In this document: positions 1 to 8,560 of the stretch, piece by piece | How positions within the stretch are numbered: position 1 is the stretch's first letter | Layout: each line of letters begins with the position of its first letter | Assembly (NCBI GenBank): GCA_002496565.1 | Contig: DAKJ01000018.1 | Span: 573,298 to 637,297 of the forward strand | Source of the DNA: Methanosarcina sp. UBA289 | GTDB lineage: Archaea > Halobacteriota > Methanosarcinia > Methanosarcinales > Methanosarcinaceae | DNA length: 64,000 bases | Direction: 5' to 3' | The notes under the pieces: generated by a model | Seen by the model: only the letters and a program-made list of their open reading frames with translations | What the model was told of the DNA's origin: nothing | Databases searched by the model: none | Program-made: the position numbers and the translations under genes

Positions 1-606
1 GCTAGGGATTATTCCTGCACCTAGGAACTAAGATAAAAAATAGATACACGTTCGTAGCAGGTTTTAAAGTAGATTTTAGGGTATAAGGATAGGCAGATGA
101 TGATGTTGAGAATTTGTAGAGCTTCAGGATAGCAGCAATGCCTCAAAGATATCAGAAATTTGCATTAAGGTTATCCAAAACCCCTTTTATTTAATTAAAA
201 AGGAATCATTTTAAGCGTTTACATGTATAAGAATTTCTGGGGCAGAAATTAAAGATTTAATGTTATTGATTTTTGATTCCAACAGTGTAAGTTCTATATT
301 ATTGAATGGTGATTTAGAATCCTTCTTTCTGAAAACTGCTTTTCTGTCTTCCTTACAGAAGTCTTCCCCTATAAACATCCACATATTTTTTATAATTAAT
401 AACAACTTCCAAGAAGAATCCAAATATGGCCCTTATCTTTGATATTTAGTCACAACCATAAATGCCATAATTACCTGACACTAGACATTTCTTTTTGGAA
501 TCACTATCCTGTCCTTCAATTCCGATATTTGTGATGAGTAATACCCCCAATGTGAGTTGCAAACTGAGTATAACGGCTATATACCAAACTCAGGTTCGAT
601 AGTAAT
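1..606. other. Gene-free AT-rich stretch
   Basis: I see no supported gene here. The short frames at 211-423 (minus) and 260-442 (plus) overlap each other, have no ribosome site and match no family I know. The last 60 bases should hold the promoter of the gene at 607, but I cannot point to a convincing TATA box. Confidence 0.5.
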
Positions 607-2031
607 ATGAAATCAATTAATCCAAATAAAAAACAACGGGTCATAAAACAAAATACAGATTTCTCATTAGCCTCCCGTTTCCTGATCTCTTTATTGATGA
701 TAGTCATCCTTTTGACAAACCTAACTTCTGCAATTGTAGTTTCAGGAAACACTCATCTTGGAGTGGAAGTCTCTGAAATCTCCCCTAACCCTGCCAGACC
801 GGGCGAAGATTTACTTATAAAAATTAATGTGGAGAATATTGGAGATGATCCCGCAAAAAACGTGATAGTCGGAATTGAGGAAATTTCCCCTTTTATTTTT
901 AAGTATAGTACCTCAGAGATTTATGGTTCCGGGACGAACACAGAACGCTTCTTTCAAATTGATCAGATCCGGCAGCGTTCAAAGGTAGAACTAAATTTCT
1001 ATTTCAGAGTGGATGCAAATGCTGAATCTGGAGACTACCAGCTTGAATTTACTATAAAAGACGATAACGGAACAAGTTTTTCTAAAATAATTCCGATTCG
1101 GGTGGATGGAAACCCGGACCTTGTACTTACAGGCACTGAAATTCTTCCTGTAAACGAGGATAATTCGTCATCAGGAGCCATAGTTCCAGGACAGGAATTT
1201 TACCTCAGGACAGCAGTTAAGAACGCAGGAAACGGGGACGCAAAAAATGTCAGGGTAATGCTTGGCCTTAATGAGTCCTCACCTTTAATCCCATTGGAAG
1301 ATAATGTTCACTTCGTTGAAAACCTGAGTACAGATAGCTCCGAAAATATATCATTCAAACTCCTTCTAGGCAGCAATGCACCTGTTCAGCCTTACAAGAT
1401 ACCCTTAAGGATAACGGCCTCAAATGACGCTGAAACCTTCCAGATAGACAAAATCCAGGAGATTGGAATTAACGTCCTTAACCGGGCAAAGATCGACATT
1501 TCAAGTCTAAAGTTTGATCAAGGGATGCCTGTAAAGGGGCAGCAGGTATCCATGATCTTGCGGCTTGAAAATGTAGGAGAAGGGGAAGCCCGCGCCGTTA
1601 AAGCCAGGCTTGAAGGGCTTGAAGGCGACGGAAGCACAAGCGCCTTCCTTGGGCGCCTGGAAAAGAATGATGATGCCCCTGCAGTCTTCACTTTTGTCCC
1701 TGAAAAAGCGGGCGAGCAGGAAGTGACCCTCCTAATAGAATATGAGGATGATTTTGGAGAGCACCAGCTTAACGAAGACCTTAACCTCAACGTGCTCGGG
1801 AATAACTCAAAAATTCCTTCCGTGAAAGTTCCTTTCTTTATCCTTGTTATACCGGTTATTATAATATTTTTAGTAATAAGGAAAAGGAAGGTCTGTCCCA
1901 ATTGGAAAAACTGCTCTCATGGAAAAGTCTGTCCGTGGGGACGTATGGGTTCTCTTGCCATTCGTTTTGGAAAGATAAAGGGAAAAGTGAAGGGAAAAAA
2001 ATCAGATAAACAAACTGAAAGAGGTGTCTGA
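607..2031 (+). CDS. Secreted/surface protein with CARDB-like repeats and C-terminal membrane anchor
   Basis: 474 residues. A hydrophobic segment near residues 25-45 acts as signal or anchor. It is followed by repeated Ig-like modules of the CARDB/NEW3 kind, each beginning with phrases such as ISPNPARPGEDLLIKINVEN and carrying NxGxxxAKNVxV patterns. A second hydrophobic segment lies near residues 405-425, and the basic tail holds four cysteines (VCPNWKNC, KVCPW). This predicts an extracellular body with a short cytoplasmic tail. The gene sits just upstream of a MacB-type permease and its ATPase, so it may be the extracellular partner of that transporter; this is inference. The four tail cysteines could bind metal. 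No strong ribosome site precedes the ATG. Substrate unknown. Confidence 0.75.
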   Translation: MKSINPNKKQRVIKQNTDFSLASRFLISLLMIVILLTNLTSAIVVSGNTHLGVEVSEISPNPARPGEDLLIKINVENIGDDPAKNVIVGIEEISPFIFKYSTSEIYGSGTNTERFFQIDQIRQRSKVELNFYFRVDANAESGDYQLEFTIKDDNGTSFSKIIPIRVDGNPDLVLTGTEILPVNEDNSSSGAIVPGQEFYLRTAVKNAGNGDAKNVRVMLGLNESSPLIPLEDNVHFVENLSTDSSENISFKLLLGSNAPVQPYKIPLRITASNDAETFQIDKIQEIGINVLNRAKIDISSLKFDQGMPVKGQQVSMILRLENVGEGEARAVKARLEGLEGDGSTSAFLGRLEKNDDAPAVFTFVPEKAGEQEVTLLIEYEDDFGEHQLNEDLNLNVLGNNSKIPSVKVPFFILVIPVIIIFLVIRKRKVCPNWKNCSHGKVCPWGRMGSLAIRFGKIKGKVKGKKSDKQTERGV

Positions 2032-2033
2032 TT

Positions 2034-3233
2034 ATTCTTGAAAAAGAGAAAGTCTCCTTTTTCCTTGCAAGCCGCTCCATTATAAGAGGCAACAAAGGGA
2101 TCACGACGTTTACGATTCTAGTCATGACCCTTATCTTTTTGCAGATTGTACTCTTTTCAAGTATTCTTGGCGGAGTTACGATTCAGTTCAATAAACTGAT
2201 GGTGGATTACCAAACAGGAAACCTGGTCATAGAGCCCTCGGAAGAAGAAAAATATATCGAAAATACCTCATCCCTCCAGAAAAAAATAGAAGGACTTCCA
2301 GAAGTTATTGGGTCTTCAGCTCGTTTGAGAAATTCAGGAGTCATCAGTTATCAGGGAAAAGAAGTGGGAACTGCTATTTACGGTATTGATGCCGGGGACG
2401 AATCTCTGGTTACCCATCTGGAATCAGCCATGATCGACGGGGAATTTATAAGCCGCCTTGACCGGGGAGAGATAATACTTGGGCGGGAAGTTTCTGGAGG
2501 GTATGGAGCTCTTATGGAATCCAAATCCCTTGGTGGGGTAGAGGTAGGAGATACTGTAGACGTCAAAATTGAAGGCATAAATCGCGAATTTCGAGTAAAG
2601 GGCATCTATAGCACTCTCTATTCCAATACCGACTCTTCGGCTTATGTTAACAAGGCAGATATGGAAGAAATCATCGGCGTAAAGAACCGGGCGAATGAAA
2701 TTGCCGTAAAAACTACTTCAGATATCAATGAAGGAGATGCTCGGATGAAGCTGCTTTCCCTGGGGATAAAGGAAGAGGTTCGGACTTGGCATGAGTTTGC
2801 AGGTATGCTGAAGACGATAGAAAATACCCTTACAATGCTCCGAAATGTTTTCAGTGCAATTGGCCTCCTGATCGCATTCGTGATCATCTTTGTTGTGATC
2901 TACGTAAACATTGTAAACAAAAAACGTCAGATTGGAGTCCAGAAAGCCATAGGAATTGATCAAAAAGTTATCGTTAACTCCTTTGTTATCCAGGCTATGC
3001 TCTATGCCTTCATTGGAATTATGCTGGGTTATCTCATCATGCATTACATCATAAGCCCTTATACTATCACTCATCCCATCCAGATCGCCGTAGGCCCTAT
3101 CAGCCTGATACTAGAAAATTTCGAAGCCTTAAGTCGAGCGGTTCTCCTCTTCCTGGCAGCTGTGATAGGTTCTTTCATTCCTGCCTATAAATTGTCTAAA
3201 AAAGGTCTTCTTGAATTAATATGGGGCAAATAA
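2034..3233 (+). CDS. MacB/FtsX-family ABC transporter permease
   Basis: Permease of the MacB/LolE type: an N-terminal membrane helix, a large extracytoplasmic domain (about 200 residues), then three C-terminal helices with the FtsX signature around VNKKRQIGVQKAIGI. The first ATG is at 2124, but the frame is open back to 2019. The residues before 2124 (FFLASRSIIRGNKG) are the conserved start of this family, so the true start should be upstream. No ATG, GTG or TTG exists there in frame. GAGGTG at 2021-2026 would suit an ATT codon at 2031 or 2034, or CTG at 2028, so the start given is a best guess. The gene directly follows the surface protein and precedes the ATPase, so the three probably form one operon. 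Confidence 0.8.
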   Translation: MLEKEKVSFFLASRSIIRGNKGITTFTILVMTLIFLQIVLFSSILGGVTIQFNKLMVDYQTGNLVIEPSEEEKYIENTSSLQKKIEGLPEVIGSSARLRNSGVISYQGKEVGTAIYGIDAGDESLVTHLESAMIDGEFISRLDRGEIILGREVSGGYGALMESKSLGGVEVGDTVDVKIEGINREFRVKGIYSTLYSNTDSSAYVNKADMEEIIGVKNRANEIAVKTTSDINEGDARMKLLSLGIKEEVRTWHEFAGMLKTIENTLTMLRNVFSAIGLLIAFVIIFVVIYVNIVNKKRQIGVQKAIGIDQKVIVNSFVIQAMLYAFIGIMLGYLIMHYIISPYTITHPIQIAVGPISLILENFEALSRAVLLFLAAVIGSFIPAYKLSKKGLLELIWGK

Positions 3234-3245
3234 AAATCAGGGATA

Positions 3246-3944
3246 GTGAATCAAATGGAGAATAATACAGAAAGTAATGTGATTATCGAAGCGCAGAATG
3301 TCACAAGGACATTTTGGATGGGAGAAGTTGAAGTTCGCGCCCTCCGCGATGTGAGCCTCAAGATCAAACGCGGAGAATTCGTAGCCATAATGGGGTCAAG
3401 TGGTAGTGGTAAATCTACGTTCTTAAATCAGCTAGGTCTCCTTGACATCCCTACCTCAGGAACCATTATTATCGATTCTGTTGACACTTCCAGAATGTCC
3501 GAAAAAGAAAAAGGAGAATTTCGTCTACGCAACCTTGGCTATGTCTTCCAGGACTATGCCCTGCTGCCCGAACTTTCCGCAATTGAAAATGTATATCTGT
3601 CCCTAATGATGCAGGGTAAGAACAAAGAGGAATGCCAAAAGGCAGCCTCTGCGATGCTGATTGCCGTTGGGCTTGAAGACAGATTGAAGCAGTTACCCTC
3701 CAAAATGAGTGGAGGCCAGCAGCAACGAGTTTCGATTGCCAGGGCGCTTGCCCACAAACCAAGAGTTCTTTTCGCAGACGAGCCCTGTGCGAACCTGGAC
3801 AGTACGGCTTCAAAGCAGGTTCTTGAGCTATTCAGGAAGTTCAATAAAGAGGAGGAGCAGACGATTGTAATGGTCACGCATGAGGACTGGCATGTGGAGT
3901 ACGTTGACCGGATAATAAGGTTGAAGGATGGTGTGTTAGAGTAA
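3246..3944 (+). CDS. MacB/LolD-family ABC transporter ATPase
   Basis: 232 residues, normal length for a LolD/MacB-type ATPase. Walker A (GSSGSGKST), Q-loop (VFQDYALLPE), ABC signature (SGGQQQR), Walker B (VLFADEPCANLD) and the switch histidine (VTHED) are all present. It would drive the permease encoded 12 bases upstream. Transporters of this kind work as mechanical pullers or exporters on the outer face of the membrane rather than as importers. The start may be GTG 3246 or ATG 3255. A strong hairpin terminator follows, closing the operon. Confidence 0.9.
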   Translation: MNQMENNTESNVIIEAQNVTRTFWMGEVEVRALRDVSLKIKRGEFVAIMGSSGSGKSTFLNQLGLLDIPTSGTIIIDSVDTSRMSEKEKGEFRLRNLGYVFQDYALLPELSAIENVYLSLMMQGKNKEECQKAASAMLIAVGLEDRLKQLPSKMSGGQQQRVSIARALAHKPRVLFADEPCANLDSTASKQVLELFRKFNKEEEQTIVMVTHEDWHVEYVDRIIRLKDGVLE

Positions 3945-3945
3945 T

Positions 3946-3992
3946 AAAAAGATGGGAAGGGAGAAACATTAAATGCATCTTCCCATCTTTTT
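3946..3992 (+). terminator. Hairpin terminator after the ABC operon
   Basis: A perfect 14-base inverted repeat, AAAAAGATGGGAAG (3946-3959) against CTTCCCATCTTTTT (3979-3992), with a 19-base loop, ends in a T-run immediately after the ATPase stop codon. Being symmetric, it could also end transcription from the minus strand. Confidence 0.75.
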
Positions 3993-3994
3993 CA

Positions 3995-4487
3995 GGGAGT
4001 CCTGCGGTTATAGTTCCGCTTTCGATCGGCTCGGGAGGCTTGCTTGTTTTTGCCTGCTCGATGAGAGGAGTGAAATCCTTTGTGCCGTCTTCTTTTTCGT
4101 AGATATGGGTGAGCCCTTCAAATCCAACGGCCCCTGTAGTATAGATCCGATTTTTATATGATCCTCTTGGAGGAATTATGCAGTTTGTAGTCATGAGGAT
4201 TGGGCCGTTGAACTTCTCGAATTCCTTGTTCTGTTTCCACCAGGCATCCCCGTAATTACCTGCGAAGTTATCATACTTCTTGAAGGCAGGATAGGCATTT
4301 GCTGGCAGCATTTCTCCATGCGTATAAATGTCAATTCCTGTGCCCTTTGTCTGCTCAAGAAGTTGTTCCAGATCCCGAAGGTCGTGTCCGCGGATCAGGA
4401 TTCCTGGCCTGTTTCTCACACCTATATTAACAACTGTAGCTTAGGGTTTCCATAGGTTTCAGTGTTTGCCTTATCGAGAATCGGGCC
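3995..4487 (-). pseudogene. hcp: Remnant of hybrid-cluster protein (hydroxylamine reductase, Hcp)
   Basis: Read on the minus strand, this stretch gives a long match to the middle of Hcp/prismane proteins: LDKANTETYGNP, ATVVNIGVRNRPGILIRGHD, IDIYTHGEMLPANAYPAF, NGPILMTTNCIIPP, RIYTTGAVGFEGLTHI. A one-base deletion breaks the frame: after ...TYGNP the DNA reads CCTAAGCTACAG where CCTGAAGCTACA is expected. Both ends are missing. The N-terminal third with the first cluster cysteines is absent upstream of 4487, and homology stops near 3995 after ESGTITAG, at the ABC terminator. The remnant cannot encode a working enzyme. An intact copy may exist elsewhere in the genome. Confidence 0.85.
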
Positions 4488-4992
4488 GAAAAGTCAAATC
4501 CATCTCTTTTTCTCAGTGGTGTAGGTTTTTAATTAGTTTAAATGTGTAATAGACATTATCAGGTAGAGTTGTACAAACATAAGTAGTATAAAAATAGAGA
4601 GATAAAATAAAAATGTAAATGTATTCCTTTTAGAATAGGAAAAAAGCTTTTTTATTAAATATTGGGAAGCTCGACTAGCCTCATTTTTTAGAAAGTGAAT
4701 GTCATGAATGAGAAGTCAAATATTTACAAAAAAGTTTATAAAGTAAATCTGTATAATGATAGGAAATATTGGGCCAAAAATTACCGGGAAAAACCCTTGA
4801 AATAGAGGTTTACGGGGGAATGCTAACACGACTTATGGAATTATTTCCATTATCTCTTATAGGAAGGAAAGTTTCAAAAATCTCGCTTTAAGCGGTATAT
4901 GGGATGAAGAGTTTCAACGCTCGGTTCGGACTGAAATACAATTTTCAGATTTCGTTTTAACCGCCACAACCCGGTTTAAGGAGTGAAGCAAT
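4488..4992 (+). promoter_or_regulatory. Leader/promoter region of the Hyf-like operon
   Basis: 505 gene-free bases. The best TATA-like box is GTTTATAAAG at 4734-4743; a second candidate is near 4583-4592. The first would give a leader of about 220 bases before the TTG start at 4993. The ribosome site AAGGAGTGA (4979-4987) has good spacing to that TTG. Confidence 0.45.
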
Positions 4993-6927
4993 TTGCTTGA
5001 AGCCTTCATTTACGTCTCTTTTATAGCCTTCATTTCCGGAACTGTCCTGCCTCTTCTGTGTCGCAGTAAGAATGCAAGAAAGGCCTCCTTTGGCCTATCA
5101 CTTCTTTCTTCAATCTTGCTTCTGGTTTTTGCAGGCACGGTCCTTTATACAGGAAAAGGGCCTACTTTTCCAGTTTTCAGATTTCTGCCAGGACTGGATT
5201 TCACCTTAGTTGCAGACAGACTTTCGGCAGGCTTTATTCTGCTGATTGCAGCCGTTGTGTCAGGTGTTTCGATATATTCTATTGAATATGTGGAACACGC
5301 TAAAAGTGAAGCCAGAAAAAGTCTTCAGGCATCACTTACAAACCTGTTTATTCTTGCCATGCTCATGGTCGTGCTTGCAGGAAACATGGTAGGTTTCCTT
5401 GTTTTCTGGGAAATAATGTCTCTTTCTTCCTTAATGCTTGTACTCCACGACTATTCCTCGGAAGAGAACAAAAAAGCAGGGCTCTTCTACTTCATAATGA
5501 CAAGCCTGAGTACAGCTTTTCTTTTCATGGGCTTTATAAGTCTGTTCAGGCTGACGGACTCTGCCGAATTCGGACCGCTGGATTACTCGACAAACGATTT
5601 GACTTTGCCTTTCCTCTGCCTTTTTACAGGTTTTGGAATTAAAGCAGGACTTGTTCCATTCCACAAATGGCTGCCCTATGCTCATCCTGCAGCCCCTTCG
5701 AGCATTTCAGCTCTAATGTCAGGCGTCATGCTGAAAGTTGCAATCTACGGTTTCCTGCGATTTTTACTCTCGGTCTCCGCCCCAGAACTCTGGTGGGGTA
5801 CCCTAATCCTTATGGTAGGAAGTCTCTCAGCCGTATTAGGGGTAATCTACGCCCTTAAAGAAAGCGATATAAAAAGGCTGCTTGCTTACAGCAGTATCGA
5901 AAATATCGGCATCATATTTACAGGAATTGGCCTGTATTTGATATTTAAACTGGAAGGACTTCAGTACCTTGCCCTGTTAAGCCTTGCAGGAGCCTGTTTC
6001 CATGCATTTAACCACGCTCTTTTCAAAAGTTTGCTTTTCCTTTGCGCAGGTTCAGTGGTCCATGCCACCGGCACACGGAATATCGAGGCCTTAGGAGGCC
6101 TTGTAAAAAGTATGCCCCATACTGCCGCTCTTTTTCTGATAGGTTCGGTCTCAATTGTCGGCCTTCCTCCAACAAGCGGTTTTGTAAGTGAGATGATGCT
6201 TTTTCAGGCTTATTTCTACTCTTCAGCAGTTCCGGACCCTCTTCTAAAGGTTCTTCTAATTATTACACTTTCAGTCTTTGCCCTTACAAGTGCGCTTGCA
6301 GCAACTCTTTTTGTAAAGATTTTTGGAATTACCTTCCTTGCCCTTCCGAGGACGAAATGTGCACAGGAAGCCGCCGAAGTCCCAAAACCCATGTTGTTAG
6401 GGGAAGCTGTGCCTGCAGCTTTCTGTATCCTTTCAGGGCTGTTTTCATCCCAAATTCTGAATCTGCTCGGCTTTGACCTTGGGATCCCGGACATGCTGCC
6501 TCTTGGGCTGATTCTTGCAGGCGCCTGCGGGATTGTATGGCTTGTGGTTCGCAATTCCGGCCCTACGAAAGCGAGGATAAGCAAAGAAACCTGGGGCTGT
6601 GGAATCCTGGCCCAGCACCCGACAATGGAGTATAGCTCTGCAGGTTTTTCGGAGCCTCTTGTGGTTATTTTCAAAAAGATTTACAGGACTGAGATCTCCA
6701 GTACGAGAACATATTCAGATACCAGAGAAAGCATTTTTAAAAACGGGACTGCCAGAATGTATTTAATAAAAGTCTTTGAAAAGCGCCTTTATCTTCCTGT
6801 AGCCTCTGCGGTCAGCCATGTCTCTTCCCAGGTTTCCAGAATGCAGAGTGGGAAGCTGGATACCTATGTACTCTACGTTTTCATTGCAGTACTAACACTG
6901 ATGACATTTACGAGGTATTTTGCATGA
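4993..6927 (+). CDS. HyfB-like antiporter-type membrane subunit of Hyf/complex I-related complex
   Basis: 644 residues with about 16 membrane helices, of the NuoL/MrpA/HyfB family, the proton-translocating type of subunit. Channel residues expected for a working pump are visible: the helix-5 glutamate (FWEIMSLSS), helix-7 lysine (GFGIKAGLVPFHKWLPYAHP), helix-8 lysine (GVMLKVAIYG) and the later lysine in FNHALFKSLLF. The TTG start has a good ribosome site (AAGGAGTGA). The stop overlaps the next start (ATGA), so the six genes to 12256 are translationally coupled. The role is inferred to be ion translocation across the cytoplasmic membrane. What drives it is unclear, because the complex's catalytic subunits lack metal ligands. 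Confidence 0.88.
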   Translation: MLEAFIYVSFIAFISGTVLPLLCRSKNARKASFGLSLLSSILLLVFAGTVLYTGKGPTFPVFRFLPGLDFTLVADRLSAGFILLIAAVVSGVSIYSIEYVEHAKSEARKSLQASLTNLFILAMLMVVLAGNMVGFLVFWEIMSLSSLMLVLHDYSSEENKKAGLFYFIMTSLSTAFLFMGFISLFRLTDSAEFGPLDYSTNDLTLPFLCLFTGFGIKAGLVPFHKWLPYAHPAAPSSISALMSGVMLKVAIYGFLRFLLSVSAPELWWGTLILMVGSLSAVLGVIYALKESDIKRLLAYSSIENIGIIFTGIGLYLIFKLEGLQYLALLSLAGACFHAFNHALFKSLLFLCAGSVVHATGTRNIEALGGLVKSMPHTAALFLIGSVSIVGLPPTSGFVSEMMLFQAYFYSSAVPDPLLKVLLIITLSVFALTSALAATLFVKIFGITFLALPRTKCAQEAAEVPKPMLLGEAVPAAFCILSGLFSSQILNLLGFDLGIPDMLPLGLILAGACGIVWLVVRNSGPTKARISKETWGCGILAQHPTMEYSSAGFSEPLVVIFKKIYRTEISSTRTYSDTRESIFKNGTARMYLIKVFEKRLYLPVASAVSHVSSQVSRMQSGKLDTYVLYVFIAVLTLMTFTRYFA

Positions 6928-7865
6928 ATGCTTCATTCCTCTTATTCGCCCTGTTAAATACGGGCTTTATTTTATTGGTCTCACCATTCTTTATGAGCCT
7001 GATTAAAAAGGTTAAGGCATCTGCCCAGGGAAGAAAAGGCCCGAGGCTCCTGCAGAGTTATTTCGATTTGCGCAAGCTTCTGCAAAAAGAGGTTGTGTAC
7101 TCGCCTAACTCTTCCGGAATTATGAGAATTACTCCTTACCTCAACCTGGCAGTCCTTCTCCTAGCCTCACTCTTTGTCCCGATTGTCTTTATCCCTGATG
7201 CCCCTGCAGGAATCGGAAACATAATAGTTTTCCTTTACCTGCTCGCAATAGAACGCTTTTTTATGGCGCTCTGCGGGCTTGATGCAGGTAGCACTTTCGG
7301 AGGTATGGGCAGTTCCCGCTTAATGAGCCTCTCGGCCGTGATTGAACCTACAATGGTTATAGCTTTTGCTGCGCTTGCATATGTCTTAAGAACCATGAAT
7401 TTTCATGAAATGTTTGCAATAACTGCCGGATCCACAATCCCGGAAAGCCCAACCCTGCCTCTTATTTCGATTTCCCTTTTCATTATTATTATAGTGGAGA
7501 CCGGAAGGATTCCCGTGGACAACCCGGCAACACATCTTGAACTTACCATGATGAACGAAGCGATGATTCTGGAGCAATCCGGAAAAAACCTAGCTTTAAT
7601 AGAGCTTGCCCATGCTGTTAAACAGACAATTTTGATGGCAGTCCTGATAAATATCCTGGCTCCCTGGGGGCTTGCAACCGAGCTTACTCTCGCAGGCTTT
7701 GTGGTCTCATGCCTATATTTCCTTGTAAAAGCCAGCTTGCTTGCAGGAATAATAGGCCTTTTTGAATCTTCCATTGCAAAAATGCGGCTTTTCAGGCTAC
7801 CCAGCTTCTATATGATGGCGTTTTTCTTTTCCGCACTTACCATCCTAATGGAGGTGTTCGCATGA
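6924..7865 (+). CDS. HyfC/NuoH-like membrane subunit
   Basis: 313 residues with about eight helices, of the HycD/HyfC/NuoH family, which anchors the peripheral arm and links it to the antiporter subunits. The conserved block ETGRIPVDNPATHLELTMMN followed by EAMILEQSG is intact, including the acidic residues thought to carry the coupling signal. It overlaps its upstream neighbour by four bases and its downstream neighbour by four bases (ATGA), typical of a stoichiometric complex operon. Length matches E. coli HyfC (about 315). Confidence 0.88.
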   Translation: MNASFLLFALLNTGFILLVSPFFMSLIKKVKASAQGRKGPRLLQSYFDLRKLLQKEVVYSPNSSGIMRITPYLNLAVLLLASLFVPIVFIPDAPAGIGNIIVFLYLLAIERFFMALCGLDAGSTFGGMGSSRLMSLSAVIEPTMVIAFAALAYVLRTMNFHEMFAITAGSTIPESPTLPLISISLFIIIIVETGRIPVDNPATHLELTMMNEAMILEQSGKNLALIELAHAVKQTILMAVLINILAPWGLATELTLAGFVVSCLYFLVKASLLAGIIGLFESSIAKMRLFRLPSFYMMAFFFSALTILMEVFA

Positions 7866-8560
7866 TATTTTCCTTCCTTGCAGATCCGGAATTTCTCGAA
7901 GGCATAATTAGAATCCTTTTTGTCTTTGTACTGATCACTGCAGCTTTTACCCTTTCCACAAGGAATATCGCCTCGTTACTGACCGTATATGCTGTCCAAT
8001 CCCTGCTACTGGTCCTGATCGCCTCTTTCCTTTACATGATTGAGGGAAACCAAACGCTACTTGCGATTGCAGCCCTTACGCTTGTGAGCAAGGTGCTACT
8101 AATTCCCCTTTTTATAAACCTCATAGGGGAAAAAATCAAAATCAGCCGTGACCTGAAGTTTAATTATCTGGAGCCGACAGCTTCCCTCCTTGTTAGTATA
8201 GGCCTGATCCTGCTTGCCTATGTCTTCCTCTCAGGCTTTTTCAGTGAGTATATCCTAGGGAAGTTGTTTTTCATCGGGGCTGTTATAGGCTTATCCCTAA
8301 CTCTCATGGGTATGCTTGTGATATTCAGCCGGAAAAAGGTGATTACAAAAGTCATAGGATACCTGACAATGGAAAATGGAGTACTCCTCTTTGGAATCTT
8401 TGTTGCGGATCTTCCCTTTATCATAGAAATCCTGATCGTAATAGACCTTATGATTCTCGTATTGTTGACAACTATCCTGGCGATTGGTCTCGATTCTACG
8501 AGGGAGGAATATCACCAGCGCCTCCAGACACTTAAAATTTGGTCAGGGAGGGAAGATTAA
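7862..8560 (+). CDS. HyfE-like membrane subunit (extended NuoK-type)
   Basis: 232 residues with six to seven predicted helices. The C-terminal half resembles NuoK/MnhC (a glycine-rich helix followed by YLTMENGVLLFGIF with its membrane glutamate). The N-terminal half (LSTRNIASLLTVYAVQSLLL) is the extension seen in HyfE and its relatives. It lies between HyfC-like and HyfF-like genes, the same order as in hydrogenase-4 operons, with coupled start and stop codons on both sides. Confidence 0.85.
   Translation: MIFSFLADPEFLEGIIRILFVFVLITAAFTLSTRNIASLLTVYAVQSLLLVLIASFLYMIEGNQTLLAIAALTLVSKVLLIPLFINLIGEKIKISRDLKFNYLEPTASLLVSIGLILLAYVFLSGFFSEYILGKLFFIGAVIGLSLTLMGMLVIFSRKKVITKVIGYLTMENGVLLFGIFVADLPFIIEILIVIDLMILVLLTTILAIGLDSTREEYHQRLQTLKIWSGRED

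Noticed and set aside
211..442. Overlapping short frames near the window start
   Set aside because: They overlap on opposite strands, lack ribosome sites and match nothing I recognise.
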